A stretch of DNA of 64,000 nucleotides from an uncultured Clostridia bacterium. Its GTDB lineage: Bacteria; Bacillota; Clostridia; Christensenellales; Borkfalkiaceae. The stretch covers positions 1-64,000 of the forward strand of contig CAMUFJ010000002.1 of the NCBI GenBank assembly GCA_947088135.1. The letters run 5' to 3'. Shown one piece after another: positions 16,229-24,597 of this stretch. The translations under genes and the position numbers were made by a program. The notes under the pieces are model-generated. The model was given only the letters and a program-made list of their open reading frames with translations, was not told where the DNA came from and did no database searches. How positions within the stretch are numbered: the stretch's first letter is position 1; each line of letters starts with the position of its first letter.

Positions 16229-17299
16229 CTATACTGCGGCGTACTTGTTTCCGCCCGATTTTACTGCCAAATTTTTAAGTTCCAAAGCAGACAGCACCGC
16301 CGCCGCTTCGTAGATCTTCATGCCCGCTTTTTCGGCGAGCTCCGCTACGTGCAACTCTCCGTTTTCACGGAGCACCGCGAGCATCTTCTCCTCCTCGGGA
16401 GGAAGAGCGGCTTGCTCACGCGGCGCGCTCTCGATGCCGAAACTCCAAAAAATATCCTCTGCCGAGGTAACGAGCCCCGCGCCCTTCTGAATGAGCATAT
16501 TACAGCCCGCGCCTTGCGCGACGCCCACGTTGTGCGGAAGCGCGAACACCTCCCGCCCGTAGTCGAGCGCGGCGTTCGCCGTGATGAGAGTCCCGCTCTT
16601 CAACCCCGCCGACAGGACCAGCACACCCTCCGAAAGCCCTGCCAAAATGCGGTTGCGGGCATGAAAAGAATACTTCTTCGCGCTCTCGCTCATGGGATAC
16701 TCGCTGAGGAGCAAGCCGTTTTTCTTCACCCGTTCCTTCAAAGCGGCGTGCGAGGCGGGATAACAGTTGTCAAGTCCCGTGGGAAGCACGCAGATGAGGT
16801 TTCCGCTTCCGAGCGCGCCCGCAATGGCGGCGCTGTCGCCGCCCTCCGCAAGTCCCGACACGATCGCGAAACGCTCTGAAAGCTCTTCCGAGATCTGCTT
16901 GCCGATCTTTTCCGCCCAAGCGGGCGTGATGCGGGAACCCACGATACAGAATTTGCGTTTCTTCAAAAGCTCGCGCCTGCCTTCGCCGAACAGCACGAAG
17001 GGCGGTTCGGGAATCGCTTTTAAGCTTTCGGGATAGTCGGCGTCGCACACTGTGACCGCAAAGCGTCCCTTGCGTTCCATGTCCGCAAGCAGGCGTGCAA
17101 GATCGGTTTCCCGCGATCCGCGCTGTTTATTATATACCCCGCTTTCCCCCTTTTTTATCAGAGCGGAGGAAAATTTTTCGAAATCCTCGAAAAGCGCTTT
17201 CGGCGACTTCGCCGCACGGAGCAAATGCGCCCGTTCCCGATAGTCGAAGGGCGTACACCCGCATAGCCACACGAGGGCTTGTTCTTCGGTAACGTTCAT
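16229..17299 (-). CDS. dprA: DNA processing protein DprA (Smf)
   Basis: 356 residues. The Rossmann-like core carries KFCIVGSRITPAWA and AIVSGLAEGGDSAAIAGAL, the DprA signature. An N-terminal SAM-like region and a C-terminal winged-helix region (about 295-350) complete the fold. DprA loads RecA on incoming single-stranded DNA in transformation. It is also widely kept in non-competent bacteria, so it does not prove competence. It overlaps the preceding yifB by four bases. Confidence 0.95.
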   Translation of the reverse strand: MNVTEEQALVWLCGCTPFDYRERAHLLRAAKSPKALFEDFEKFSSALIKKGESGVYNKQRGSRETDLARLLADMERKGRFAVTVCDADYPESLKAIPEPPFVLFGEGRRELLKKRKFCIVGSRITPAWAEKIGKQISEELSERFAIVSGLAEGGDSAAIAGALGSGNLICVLPTGLDNCYPASHAALKERVKKNGLLLSEYPMSESAKKYSFHARNRILAGLSEGVLVLSAGLKSGTLITANAALDYGREVFALPHNVGVAQGAGCNMLIQKGAGLVTSAEDIFWSFGIESAPREQAALPPEEEKMLAVLRENGELHVAELAEKAGMKIYEAAAVLSALELKNLAVKSGGNKYAAV

Positions 17300-18819
17300 C
17301 CTATTTTATCGTATATGCGGTAAGAAACCGCCTCGAACACATGCTTGGGGAGAATCTCCTCGCTGTTGTCCAGATCCGCGATCGTGCGCGCAACCTTTAC
17401 GATCCTTGCGCGGGCACGGGCGGAAAGCGCCATGCGCTCGAACGCCGAGCGCAAAATTTTATCGCCGTCGGCGGAAAGGCGGCAGAACTCGCTCAGTTCC
17501 CGCTCCCCCATTTCCGCGTTGGTATTGATGTTGGAGCCCTCGAAACGGTGATGCTGGATACGGCGCGCCCCGTTCACGCGCTCCTTAATGGAAGCGGAGG
17601 ACTCCTGCGTTTCGGTGGAAGTCAGTTCGTCGTAAGACACGTTATCCACCTCCACCTGCAAGTCGATACGGTCTAAAAGCGGGCCCGAAACCTTCTTGCG
17701 GTAACGGCGGATCTCCGCAGGAGTGCAACTGCAAGTGCGGTCGGTAGAGCCGTAGTTTCCGCAGGGACAGGGATTCATGCTCGCGCAAAGCATAAAGCGT
17801 GCGGGGAAGGTAAAAGTTCCACCCGCGCGCGAAACGGTGATCACGCCGTCCTCCAAGGGCTGGCGGAGCGCTTCGAGCGTGGTGCGCTTGTATTCGGGCA
17901 ATTCGTCGAGGAAGAGCACGCCCCCGTGCGCAAGCGAAATTTCGCCGGGGTGTACGACGCGGTTTCCCCCGCCGCACATGGAAACGGTGGTTGCCGTATG
18001 GTGCGGGGTGCGGAAGGGACGGACGCTCACGATCCCCTCTTCCCCCAAAACGCCCGCCACCGAGTGGATCTTGGTGATTTCGAGCGCCTCCTCGAAGTTC
18101 AAATCGGGCATCACGGTGGGCAGACACCGCGCGATCATCGTCTTTCCCGTTCCGGGAGGCCCCATTAAAAGCACGTTGTGTCCGCCCGCGACCGCGATCT
18201 CGATCGCGCGCCGCGCCACGGGCTGTCCCTTTACGAACTTCATATCCGCCGAACTCTTGGAATTGGCGTTTACGGTAAACTTGCACGTTTCAAGCGGAGA
18301 AATAGGGGCGATCCCCACAAGATGTCTTACGACCTCCGCAAGCGTCTTGGCGGGAAAAATTTCCGCGCCGCCCATAAAACGCGCTTCCTTCGCATTGCCC
18401 GCCGGAATGATGAAACGGGTAAATCCGTGCCCCTTTGCGGAGATAAGAATGGGGAGCATTCCCGAAACGGGACGCAAGTCCCCGTTGAGCGCAAGCTCGC
18501 CCAGAAAGACGGTATCCTTGACGTCCGCCCCCACGAGCTGTTCGCTTGCCTTTAAAAGACTCACGGCAATGGCAAGATCGAAAGACGCGCCCTCCTTCTT
18601 AATGTCCGCAGGCGCAAAGTTGACGGTGATTTTGTTCATAGGGAAGAGCATTCCGCTGTTTTTAAGCGCGGAGCGCACCCGCTCCTTACTCTCCTTGACG
18701 GCAGTGTCGGGAAGCCCCACCATTTCGTAGGCGGGCACGCCCTTGTTGACGTCCGTTTCCACTTCTACGGGCACGCCTTCCAGCCCGTTTAACGCGTAAC
18801 ATATCACTTTTGCTATCAT
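17296..18819 (-). CDS. YifB/ComM-family Mg-chelatase-like AAA+ ATPase
   Basis: 507 residues. An N-terminal Lon-protease-like fold (residues 1-165) is followed by an AAA+ core with Walker A GPPGTGKTMIARCLP and Walker B GVLFLDELPE. A cysteine cluster (CASMNPCPCGNYG, then RTCSCTP) is typical of this family. ComM homologues act as branch-migration helicases that extend recombination during natural transformation, and they commonly neighbour dprA. It is first of the yifB-dprA-topA-trmFO run. Confidence 0.94.
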   Translation of the reverse strand: MIAKVICYALNGLEGVPVEVETDVNKGVPAYEMVGLPDTAVKESKERVRSALKNSGMLFPMNKITVNFAPADIKKEGASFDLAIAVSLLKASEQLVGADVKDTVFLGELALNGDLRPVSGMLPILISAKGHGFTRFIIPAGNAKEARFMGGAEIFPAKTLAEVVRHLVGIAPISPLETCKFTVNANSKSSADMKFVKGQPVARRAIEIAVAGGHNVLLMGPPGTGKTMIARCLPTVMPDLNFEEALEITKIHSVAGVLGEEGIVSVRPFRTPHHTATTVSMCGGGNRVVHPGEISLAHGGVLFLDELPEYKRTTLEALRQPLEDGVITVSRAGGTFTFPARFMLCASMNPCPCGNYGSTDRTCSCTPAEIRRYRKKVSGPLLDRIDLQVEVDNVSYDELTSTETQESSASIKERVNGARRIQHHRFEGSNINTNAEMGERELSEFCRLSADGDKILRSAFERMALSARARARIVKVARTIADLDNSEEILPKHVFEAVSYRIYDKIG

Positions 18820-18837
18820 TGGTACACCTCGTAACGA

Positions 18838-18868
18838 ATCCCCGCAAAGCTTGTGCGTTTGCGGGGAT
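18838..18868. other. Perfect 11-bp inverted repeat between operons
   Basis: ATCCCCGCAAA and TTTGCGGGGAT with a 9-nt loop. No T-run follows on either strand, so it is not a standard intrinsic terminator. It could be a processing or stabilising hairpin at the end of the upstream membrane-protein transcript. Confidence 0.5.
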
Positions 18869-18877
18869 CAACTGACT

Positions 18878-20914
18878 TTAACAAACGGGAACGGAGAACG
18901 TGAAGGGAACGGCAAGCAGGAAGCAGACCGCCAATAGAACGGCCGCGACGAACGAAACGATCCTTGCCGCCTTGCCGATTTTTCCCTCCTTTGCGGTGAA
19001 GTACTCCGCGCCCCCTCCTGCGAGCAGGAAGGCGGAAAGATATGCGATGAGGAAAAACGCGAACGTTCCCCTTGCGAACGCCGCCAAGACGAGGGAGATC
19101 GCAAGCGACGCAAGCGGCACGGTGACGCGCGCAAGCTCGGGCTTTTCGCCTTTCCCTTGCAGGACGGCGACGATTCTGTAAACGGCAAAGCCGATGCCGA
19201 ACAGCCCCGCAAGAGCGGCGACGGCGTTCATGACGAGCAACGTGATCGCATAGTGCTCGCCCGTTCCGCGGAATACCGTGTACGGGATCGCCCAAACGTT
19301 TCCGTCGTGAGCAGTCCCCGCGAATCCTCCCGCGAACAGCTTGCCCGCCAAGGTAAACACGCTCGCGCCCGAAAGGCGGTACAGTTTGGACGCCGTGAGA
19401 TGGATCGGTAATACGAACAGCAACGAGAGCAGCATTGCGCCGACGATCAGGCTCGTAAAGAAAGCGGCGGGCGCGACCGTGCTCTTTCTGCGGTAGTCGT
19501 GCAAAATGCCCTGCAAAGCTTCTTTGGCGGGCGCGGGCGGTTCCTCCGTCCCTTCTTCCTGCGGAGGAAGGGACGCAAGCTCCTCTTCATACGCCGCGAT
19601 CGCAGGTTCGAGTGCGACAGCGCGCTGTTTCTGCAAACGGACGAGCCCCGCAACGAATAGCCCCGCAATGCCGGCAACGGGAAGCACAAACGCGCCGTTC
19701 ACGCAAATCGCGGCGGCCCCGCAAAGCCCGCCCAAGACAAGGGGAAGCGTTTCCAATGCGCTCACCTTTTCGATCCCGAACGCGAAGAAGCGGTATGCGC
19801 AGAGAAGCGCGGCAACCGCGAAAAACACGCCGATCATGAGCGGAGTACCGAGATGCCCCAGCCCGAACGAGAAATTGCAGAGCGCATACAAAAGCGCGCC
19901 CGCAAAGCCCGCTTTGTCGCTCCCGAACATCGCCTTTGCCAAAAAGAACGTAAGAACGAGCACCCCGAAGGAAGCGAGCATGGGAAAGAAGCGCAACCCG
20001 AACGGACTCATGCCGAACATGACCGTCCCGAAAGCGAGCAAGCTTGTCCCGAAAGAATTGTACACGGTGTCGCCGTGATAGACGTTACTGCCGTTGATGG
20101 GGTTGCCCTCGCGCATTTCCGCAACCGTCATCATGCTGTAAACTTCTTCCTGTCCGAAGCGGAAGAAAGAGGACTGCGCCGTGCTCGGAATAAACTGCGC
20201 GTCCAAAAGCGCGCCGGCGCGCTCCTGCGCCTCCGCAGGAGATTCGGTATTGAGCGGCGTCGCGCTCTCGATGGTCGCGGGAATCACGACGAGCTCTCCC
20301 GTCGTTTCAGTCTTGGAATTCGCTTTCAGCACCTCGCCCACGAAAACGACCTCGTTGATGAGCACGTTATGCGACTCCGCGAACAGCTTGTAATATTCGT
20401 AACTTCTTACGCGGTTATAGTCGTCGCCCTTTTGAAAGAGCTCGCTGAAAGGAGTCACCCAGTTGAACACGGCGTCCGTGACCGCCGTGCGCGCGGGCGG
20501 TTCTTTCCCCTCTTCCGCTTCCGCGGGAGCGGGAGCAACGAGGTTTTCGATCGTCGTCTTATACTGATAATTGGTCGAGGTAGAGGTAGGATTGTTACTT
20601 CCCCCGCGGCGCAGAATCATCGTCACGTCTTCGCCCTCTTCCGAATAAAGTACGGCAATATTGACGTAACAGTCCTTGATGCGGAGATTTTTTCTGCTCG
20701 TTTCCGCGCCGTTTTCGTCTTTTTCCACGATGTCGGAAAGCTTAAATACGACGCTGAAATTGTCCTTATCCTTTCCAGACGCGTACAGCTCGTAAGCCTT
20801 GCCCGTTCCCTTTACCGAACCGAGCGTTCCGAGCCCGAGTGCAAGGAATATGAACGCGAGCGCCAAAAACGCGATCATAAAAAAGGAAAGGTTGTTCTTT
20901 TTGTTCTTTGCCAT
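18878..20914 (-). CDS. Large membrane protein, GT-C (ArnT/PMT-like) glycosyltransferase candidate
   Basis: 678 residues. One N-terminal helix (about 11-34) is followed by a long extracytoplasmic region (35-250) and then about nine hydrophobic segments. After the first region, FGQEEVYSMMTVAEM (acidic pair at 256-257) followed by NSFGTSLLAFGTVMFGMSPFGLR matches the layout of GT39/ArnT proteins, where the acidic pair is catalytic and the sugar donor is a polyprenyl phosphate. A Pro/Glu-rich cytoplasmic insert (about 440-480) is unusual. The likely role is transfer of a sugar to a wall or membrane acceptor outside the cell; acceptor and sugar cannot be read from the sequence. The promoter area is AT-rich with several TATAAT-like boxes. 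Confidence 0.7.
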   Translation of the reverse strand: MAKNKKNNLSFFMIAFLALAFIFLALGLGTLGSVKGTGKAYELYASGKDKDNFSVVFKLSDIVEKDENGAETSRKNLRIKDCYVNIAVLYSEEGEDVTMILRRGGSNNPTSTSTNYQYKTTIENLVAPAPAEAEEGKEPPARTAVTDAVFNWVTPFSELFQKGDDYNRVRSYEYYKLFAESHNVLINEVVFVGEVLKANSKTETTGELVVIPATIESATPLNTESPAEAQERAGALLDAQFIPSTAQSSFFRFGQEEVYSMMTVAEMREGNPINGSNVYHGDTVYNSFGTSLLAFGTVMFGMSPFGLRFFPMLASFGVLVLTFFLAKAMFGSDKAGFAGALLYALCNFSFGLGHLGTPLMIGVFFAVAALLCAYRFFAFGIEKVSALETLPLVLGGLCGAAAICVNGAFVLPVAGIAGLFVAGLVRLQKQRAVALEPAIAAYEEELASLPPQEEGTEEPPAPAKEALQGILHDYRRKSTVAPAAFFTSLIVGAMLLSLLFVLPIHLTASKLYRLSGASVFTLAGKLFAGGFAGTAHDGNVWAIPYTVFRGTGEHYAITLLVMNAVAALAGLFGIGFAVYRIVAVLQGKGEKPELARVTVPLASLAISLVLAAFARGTFAFFLIAYLSAFLLAGGGAEYFTAKEGKIGKAARIVSFVAAVLLAVCFLLAVPFTFSVPVC

Positions 20915-21065
20915 TGCCGTAGTTCCCTATTATAGTATTATTCTATATTATAATGCATAAAGATGCCATTTCCTATTTTAACCGATAATGCGGAAATTGT
21001 AAACGGTTTTTTTAGAGATTTCTCTAACTATTTTTGCATTCTTCGAGAAATCTCGTAATAATGCA

Positions 21066-21099
21066 AAAAAAACAACCCGCCATTGACTTTTGGCGGGTT
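21066..21099 (-). terminator. Terminator of rplS
   Basis: Minus-strand arms AACCCGCCA and TGGCGGGTT with an 8-nt loop, followed by G and eight T, starting about 20 nt after the stop. Confidence 0.9.
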
Positions 21100-21120
21100 T
21101 GTTTTTCAGATTGCGGAAAA

Positions 21121-21462
21121 TTAGATTTTTTCCTTGATTTTCGCCGCTTTGCCGGTAAGCCCTCTCAAATAGTAGAGCTTTGCTCTTCTTACCTTGCCCG
21201 CGCGGACGACGGTGACGTACGCCACCTTGGGGGAATGCAGGGGGAAGCAACGTTCCACGCCTACGCCGAACGAAAGACGGCGCACGGTGAACGTTTCGCG
21301 GATACCGCCGTTTTTCTTTGCGATCACGACGCCCTCGAAATTCTGAATTCTCTCCTTGCCGCCTTCGATGATACGGTAGCCGACTTTGACGGTGTCGCCC
21401 ACGTTAAATTGGGGAACGCTTTCCTTCATGCCCTCGGCTTCGATCTGCTCGATGAGTCCCAT
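21121..21462 (-). CDS. rplS: 50S ribosomal protein L19
   Basis: 113 residues, the normal size. The core [24 protein letters not shown] and the [15 protein letters not shown] stretch are diagnostic. L19 sits at the 30S-50S interface. GGAGG precedes the ATG. It is transcribed alone here, with its own promoter, a structured leader of about 70 nt and a terminator, rather than with rpsP and trmD as in many Firmicutes. Confidence 0.98.
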   Translation of the reverse strand: MGLIEQIEAEGMKESVPQFNVGDTVKVGYRIIEGGKERIQNFEGVVIAKKNGGIRETFTVRRLSFGVGVERCFPLHSPKVAYVTVVRAGKVRRAKLYYLRGLTGKAAKIKEKI

Positions 21463-21537
21463 TTTGACTTTACCTCCGTAATTTACGCGACGTTCATTCC
21501 CGCACTGCGACAGAGGAACGCCCGAAGTCCTTTTGGA

Positions 21538-21566
21538 ATTATAACCTATTTTATAAAGAAAAGCAA
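21538..21566 (-). promoter_or_regulatory. Sigma-A promoter of rplS and start of its leader
   Basis: TTGCTT, 17-nt spacer, TATAAT on the minus strand. The transcript would carry about 70 nt before the ATG, including GCGTTC...GAACGTC arms that can pair. This may be an L19-type autoregulatory leader, which I cannot confirm by eye. Confidence 0.8.
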
Positions 21567-21665
21567 GCTATTTTAACCTGTTTTATAAAAAAATTTTACG
21601 CTCCTTCTTTCCCTCGCCCGCACGTTCTCTCTTTGTTATTCTTCCGCCGTTCGCCCAAACGTTTT

Positions 21666-22886
21666 TTACGGCTGCCGATCCGTTTCGGGCAAGACGGAAA
21701 CGGGCTCTTTCTTCTTTCGCTCCTGTAAGGGAGCATAGCGATCGCGGCGGAACAGTTTACGGGACAAGAGTTTTCCGCTTTCGTCGTAAACAAGCAAATA
21801 GCTCTCGCTTACAAGCCCCTCCTTGCCCTTGCACGGTGCGTCGTCCACTTCCACGGCGGGCGGAGGAGCAATGCGGTAAAGCACGCGGCTTTCCGTTTCG
21901 TATTTCTTCCCGTCCTGTTTTCCGTACACGTAAAAGGTGACGCTCCCTCCTTGGGTGCGCGCGTTCAGATAGACGGGAAACGGATAAGGATTGCGGAAAC
22001 GCAGATCGCTGGACGACGACACCATCGCGTCGAGCGAGGGCGGCACGTAGCCGACGGACAGCGAATGCGGACGGCTTTCCGTAACGGTAAGCCCCGCGCG
22101 GATCGCGGCGTTCATGAGGGTGGTGCTCGCCTGACAGACCCCGCCCCCCACGCCGGGAACAAACTTTCCGTCTAAAATGACGGACGCCTCCCCGAATCCG
22201 TTAGCTTTCGTGCGCGCGCCCACCGTGCCGTTAAACGAAAATTCCTCCCCCGCACCCAATACGGTGCCTGCGATGCGGGAAGCCGCAAGCGCGATGTTTC
22301 CCGCGCGCGCCGTATTCCCCGCGTCGAAATAAGTGGTGTATTTCGCGAGCAAACGGGTGCGTTCGCGCAAGATTCTCTCGGTCACTTCGGGAGCGTATTC
22401 CCTCACGGGCAGGGTGAATTCCCCGCTCTTCAAGCCCTCCTCGGCAAGCGCGAGCGCCTTTGCGTAATCGCAGTATAAACCCGCGGTTTCCGTCTGATAG
22501 GAAAACCCCTTTGCGGAAAAACCGACCGCCGCGTTTCGAGCGGTTTTAGCGTTTTTTTCGCAAAGTTCGGCGATATCGGATTCCATCGTCGCCCATTCTC
22601 GGCGTACCTCGGCATTGAGCGATTCTCCCTTCTTCGCACGTCGGACGAGCTCGTGCAAATTATCTTGAAATTCCAAAGAAAAGTTCACGTCCCCCTCGGG
22701 CGTGTGAACGGTAAGCGGCGCGAGCTCGCTTTTTATTTTCTCCCGCACAACCCGTTCCGCCACGTCGTACTTCTGCCCGCCGACGGCGATCCCCTCTATT
22801 GTAACTCCCTTTTCCACCCGTCCCGCAGGGAAGAGCATTCCCCCCGCCAAGAGGAGCGAAAGCGAAGCTTTCAGTAACTGTACCAT
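21666..22886 (-). CDS. VanW-family exported protein
   Basis: 406 residues with a hydrophobic N-terminal signal (LLKASLSLLLAGGMLF). Residues around 24-120 look like a peptidoglycan-binding-type domain preceding VanW. The VanW core is clear: FSFNGTVGARTKANGFGEA, VPGVGGGVCQASTTLMNAA and SDLRFRNPYPFPVYL. VanW proteins occur next to glycopeptide-resistance genes but mostly occur alone in Clostridia; the biochemical role is unsettled. No van genes are nearby. The C-terminal 60 residues are basic and low complexity. Confidence 0.92.
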   Translation of the reverse strand: MVQLLKASLSLLLAGGMLFPAGRVEKGVTIEGIAVGGQKYDVAERVVREKIKSELAPLTVHTPEGDVNFSLEFQDNLHELVRRAKKGESLNAEVRREWATMESDIAELCEKNAKTARNAAVGFSAKGFSYQTETAGLYCDYAKALALAEEGLKSGEFTLPVREYAPEVTERILRERTRLLAKYTTYFDAGNTARAGNIALAASRIAGTVLGAGEEFSFNGTVGARTKANGFGEASVILDGKFVPGVGGGVCQASTTLMNAAIRAGLTVTESRPHSLSVGYVPPSLDAMVSSSSDLRFRNPYPFPVYLNARTQGGSVTFYVYGKQDGKKYETESRVLYRIAPPPAVEVDDAPCKGKEGLVSESYLLVYDESGKLLSRKLFRRDRYAPLQERKKKEPVSVLPETDRQP

Positions 22887-22972
22887 TTCCCTCAGTATGC
22901 CGCAACCGTGAAAGAATATACTTTTGCGAGCGCGTCACCCAAACATAAATTTGAAATAATTTGAATATTCCC

Positions 22973-23001
22973 TTGACTCGCTCAAAAAAATATGTTAAAA
23001 T
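22973..23001 (+). promoter_or_regulatory. Sigma-A promoter for the accessory genes at 23.0-24.5 kb
   Basis: TTGACT, 17-nt spacer, TAAAAT, followed by AGGAAG and the ATG at 23033. The transcription and translation signals are intact although the first gene is frameshifted. Confidence 0.75.
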
Positions 23002-23032
23002 GAATTCAAACTAAAAACAAGGAAGCTCTATC

Positions 23033-23490
23033 ATGAAACAAAAGATTTTTTTACCCGTTCTGCCGCTGTTATTTCTATTTCAGCGTTATTTGCTCTCCCT
23101 GTTCTATTATTGCCTGCAAAAGAAACCGCATTTGCAGAAGAAACCACCGAAAAAATTTACTGCGACGCAACGCTTGAAGACGAATTTTCAAGCGATCGGG
23201 TTTTAGTTGTATTAAAAGAATCGGTCAGCTCCGAAGCCAAATCTTACTCTGCAAACAATTTTTCGGAAATTTCCTGCCAAAGCATTAAGGACTTAACGGA
23301 AACCGCAACTCAAACAATGCGCCGCGAAAAAAGCCGCACAAACGATTCGGAAGACCGCTCGCTTGTAAACACAGAGCACTTTAAACAAATCCTAAGCATA
23401 GAATTAAAAGAAAAAAGCAAAGAAAACGTGCTTGACGCGATTTCCGAATTAGAGCAACGCGACGACGTGCTTTGCATAGTATTGAATTGA
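23033..23490 (+). pseudogene. Secreted S8-propeptide-like protein, frameshifted in its signal peptide
   Basis: The ATG at 23033 opens a signal peptide (MKQKIFLPVLPLLFLF) that runs into a stop in frame. Shifting frame by one base at 23080/23081 (a missing T in a T-run) continues it smoothly as SALFALPVLLLPAKETAFAEE and on to 23490. The repaired product would be 152 residues. The mature part (DRVLVVLKESVSSEAKSYS, then LEQRDDVLCIVLN) resembles inhibitor-I9/subtilisin-propeptide-like domains found at the N-termini of secreted clostridial proteins, but no protease domain follows. Promoter and ribosome site are good, so either a recent mutation or a sequencing error is possible. Confidence 0.6.
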
Positions 23491-23735
23491 GCGGCACTTT
23501 TATTCCGATTATTAAAACCTCATTAAAAGGAAGCGACTTCATCGGTTCAGGCATAACTTTGATTTCTTCCCGCATGGAATTAAATCAATATGTTAATAAT
23601 CAGCTATCTCAAATTTATACGTTGGAAGAAATAACATATTCACATTTGACCGAATATGATGACAAGTTCTTTGAAAAATATGCCTTGATTGTCGGAACGA
23701 GGAACTTATTTGAAAAGGAGAAATTAACCGCATGA
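23472..23735 (+). pseudogene. Remnant resembling a PrcB-like protein C-terminus
   Basis: An open frame of 87 codons with only a TTG start and no Shine-Dalgarno, overlapping the end of the previous fragment. The text GSGITLISSRMELNQYV, then HLTEYDDKFFEKYALIV, resembles the middle of small lipoproteins of the PrcB/protease-stability type found in clostridia. The N-terminal signal is missing. It ends four bases into the start of the next gene (ATGA), so it may still drive coupled translation. The family suggestion is weak. Confidence 0.4.
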
Positions 23736-24544
23736 AAAAATTATTAGCGTTTTTATTGATTCCCTTTTGTCTACTGATTTGCGGGTGTACGCAAAACGCA
23801 GACGATGCGACGAACTTGCCGCCCGACACCTACACGGGAAGCGAGCTTTCCGAAGAAAAGGAGCTCGAAATTCGTCAAGCATTTTTCAATATAAACCAAA
23901 AAAGAATAGAGAATTTCGAAGACGTTGAAATTACCGACTTTTATGGGGCATATAACGGCGCATACGTTCTATTTATCGACGCAAAATTTCTTTATGCGTG
24001 CATGATCGAATACGACCGCATCGAAGACACCGTATTTTGGTACGGATCCAGCCATAAATTGACCGTTTATCACGACGGTGCATTTTACAAGCTTCCCCAA
24101 GCCTACGAGGAGGGCTTGCTCACCTTGGAGGACGTACATTCCGTAAGCGAAGGGCGCAGGGCGATCAGCTCCTACTCTTCCTATATTATTTCCGAGCTTT
24201 CCGAAGAAAAGGAGCTTGAAATAAGACAAGCGTATCTTAACCATCTCGGTCCCGATTCAGGTAAAACGCTCGAAGAAATCCCCTCTCCCCTTCTCTACGG
24301 AGTTTTTAACGGCGCATATGCTGTCTACTTCGGAGAGCAGAAAATCACCTGGGGCGCATACTTCGGCGCGCACGAAAAAATTGAAGATTACTCTTTCGAT
24401 TACCCGGGGGAAGAAAAAATAATCGTCTACAAAGACGGAGTATTTTGTTCCCTTCCCGAGGCTTACGAAACGGAGCTTCTCACTCGGAAGGATATCATCT
24501 ATTTGTGCGGACTGCACGATTATTTCTTCTCTTGTTGGTTATGA
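23732..24544 (+). CDS. Lipoprotein with two tandem copies of an unknown domain
   Basis: 270 residues with lipobox LICGC (Cys19). The mature part is an internal duplication: units at about 37-145 and 152-260 both open with SELSEEKELEIRQA. They share paired motifs FYGAYNGAYVLF / LYGVFNGAYAVYF and LTVYHDGAFYKLPQAYE / IIVYKDGVFCSLPEAYE. Twenty-three nucleotides at the start of each unit are identical, pointing to a recent duplication or gene conversion. Similar single units occur in gut clostridial lipoproteins as far as I can recall, without known function. It is co-transcribed with two broken genes upstream and has lower GC than its surroundings. Confidence 0.85.
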   Translation: MKKLLAFLLIPFCLLICGCTQNADDATNLPPDTYTGSELSEEKELEIRQAFFNINQKRIENFEDVEITDFYGAYNGAYVLFIDAKFLYACMIEYDRIEDTVFWYGSSHKLTVYHDGAFYKLPQAYEEGLLTLEDVHSVSEGRRAISSYSSYIISELSEEKELEIRQAYLNHLGPDSGKTLEEIPSPLLYGVFNGAYAVYFGEQKITWGAYFGAHEKIEDYSFDYPGEEKIIVYKDGVFCSLPEAYETELLTRKDIIYLCGLHDYFFSCWL

Positions 24545-24568
24545 GATTCAATATAGCATTAAAATCGA

Positions 24569-24597
24569 CGGGCGGCTGAATCAGCCGCCCGCTTTTA
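24569..24597 (+). terminator. Terminator after the duplicated lipoprotein gene
   Basis: Near-perfect palindrome with arms CGGGCGGCTGA and TCAGCCGCCCG (24569-24591), followed by CTTTT. It overlaps the 3' end of the convergent PHP gene. Confidence 0.85.

Noticed and set aside
21012..21055. Small palindromes TTAGAGA/TCTCTAA and CGAGA/TCTCG after the rplS terminator
   Set aside because: Short, AT-rich and without a T-run or gene context; the strong terminator just upstream explains the region.
21666..22886. Vancomycin-resistance cluster suggested by VanW
   Set aside because: No vanA/B/H/X/Y/Z or vanRS genes nearby; lone VanW proteins are common in Clostridia.
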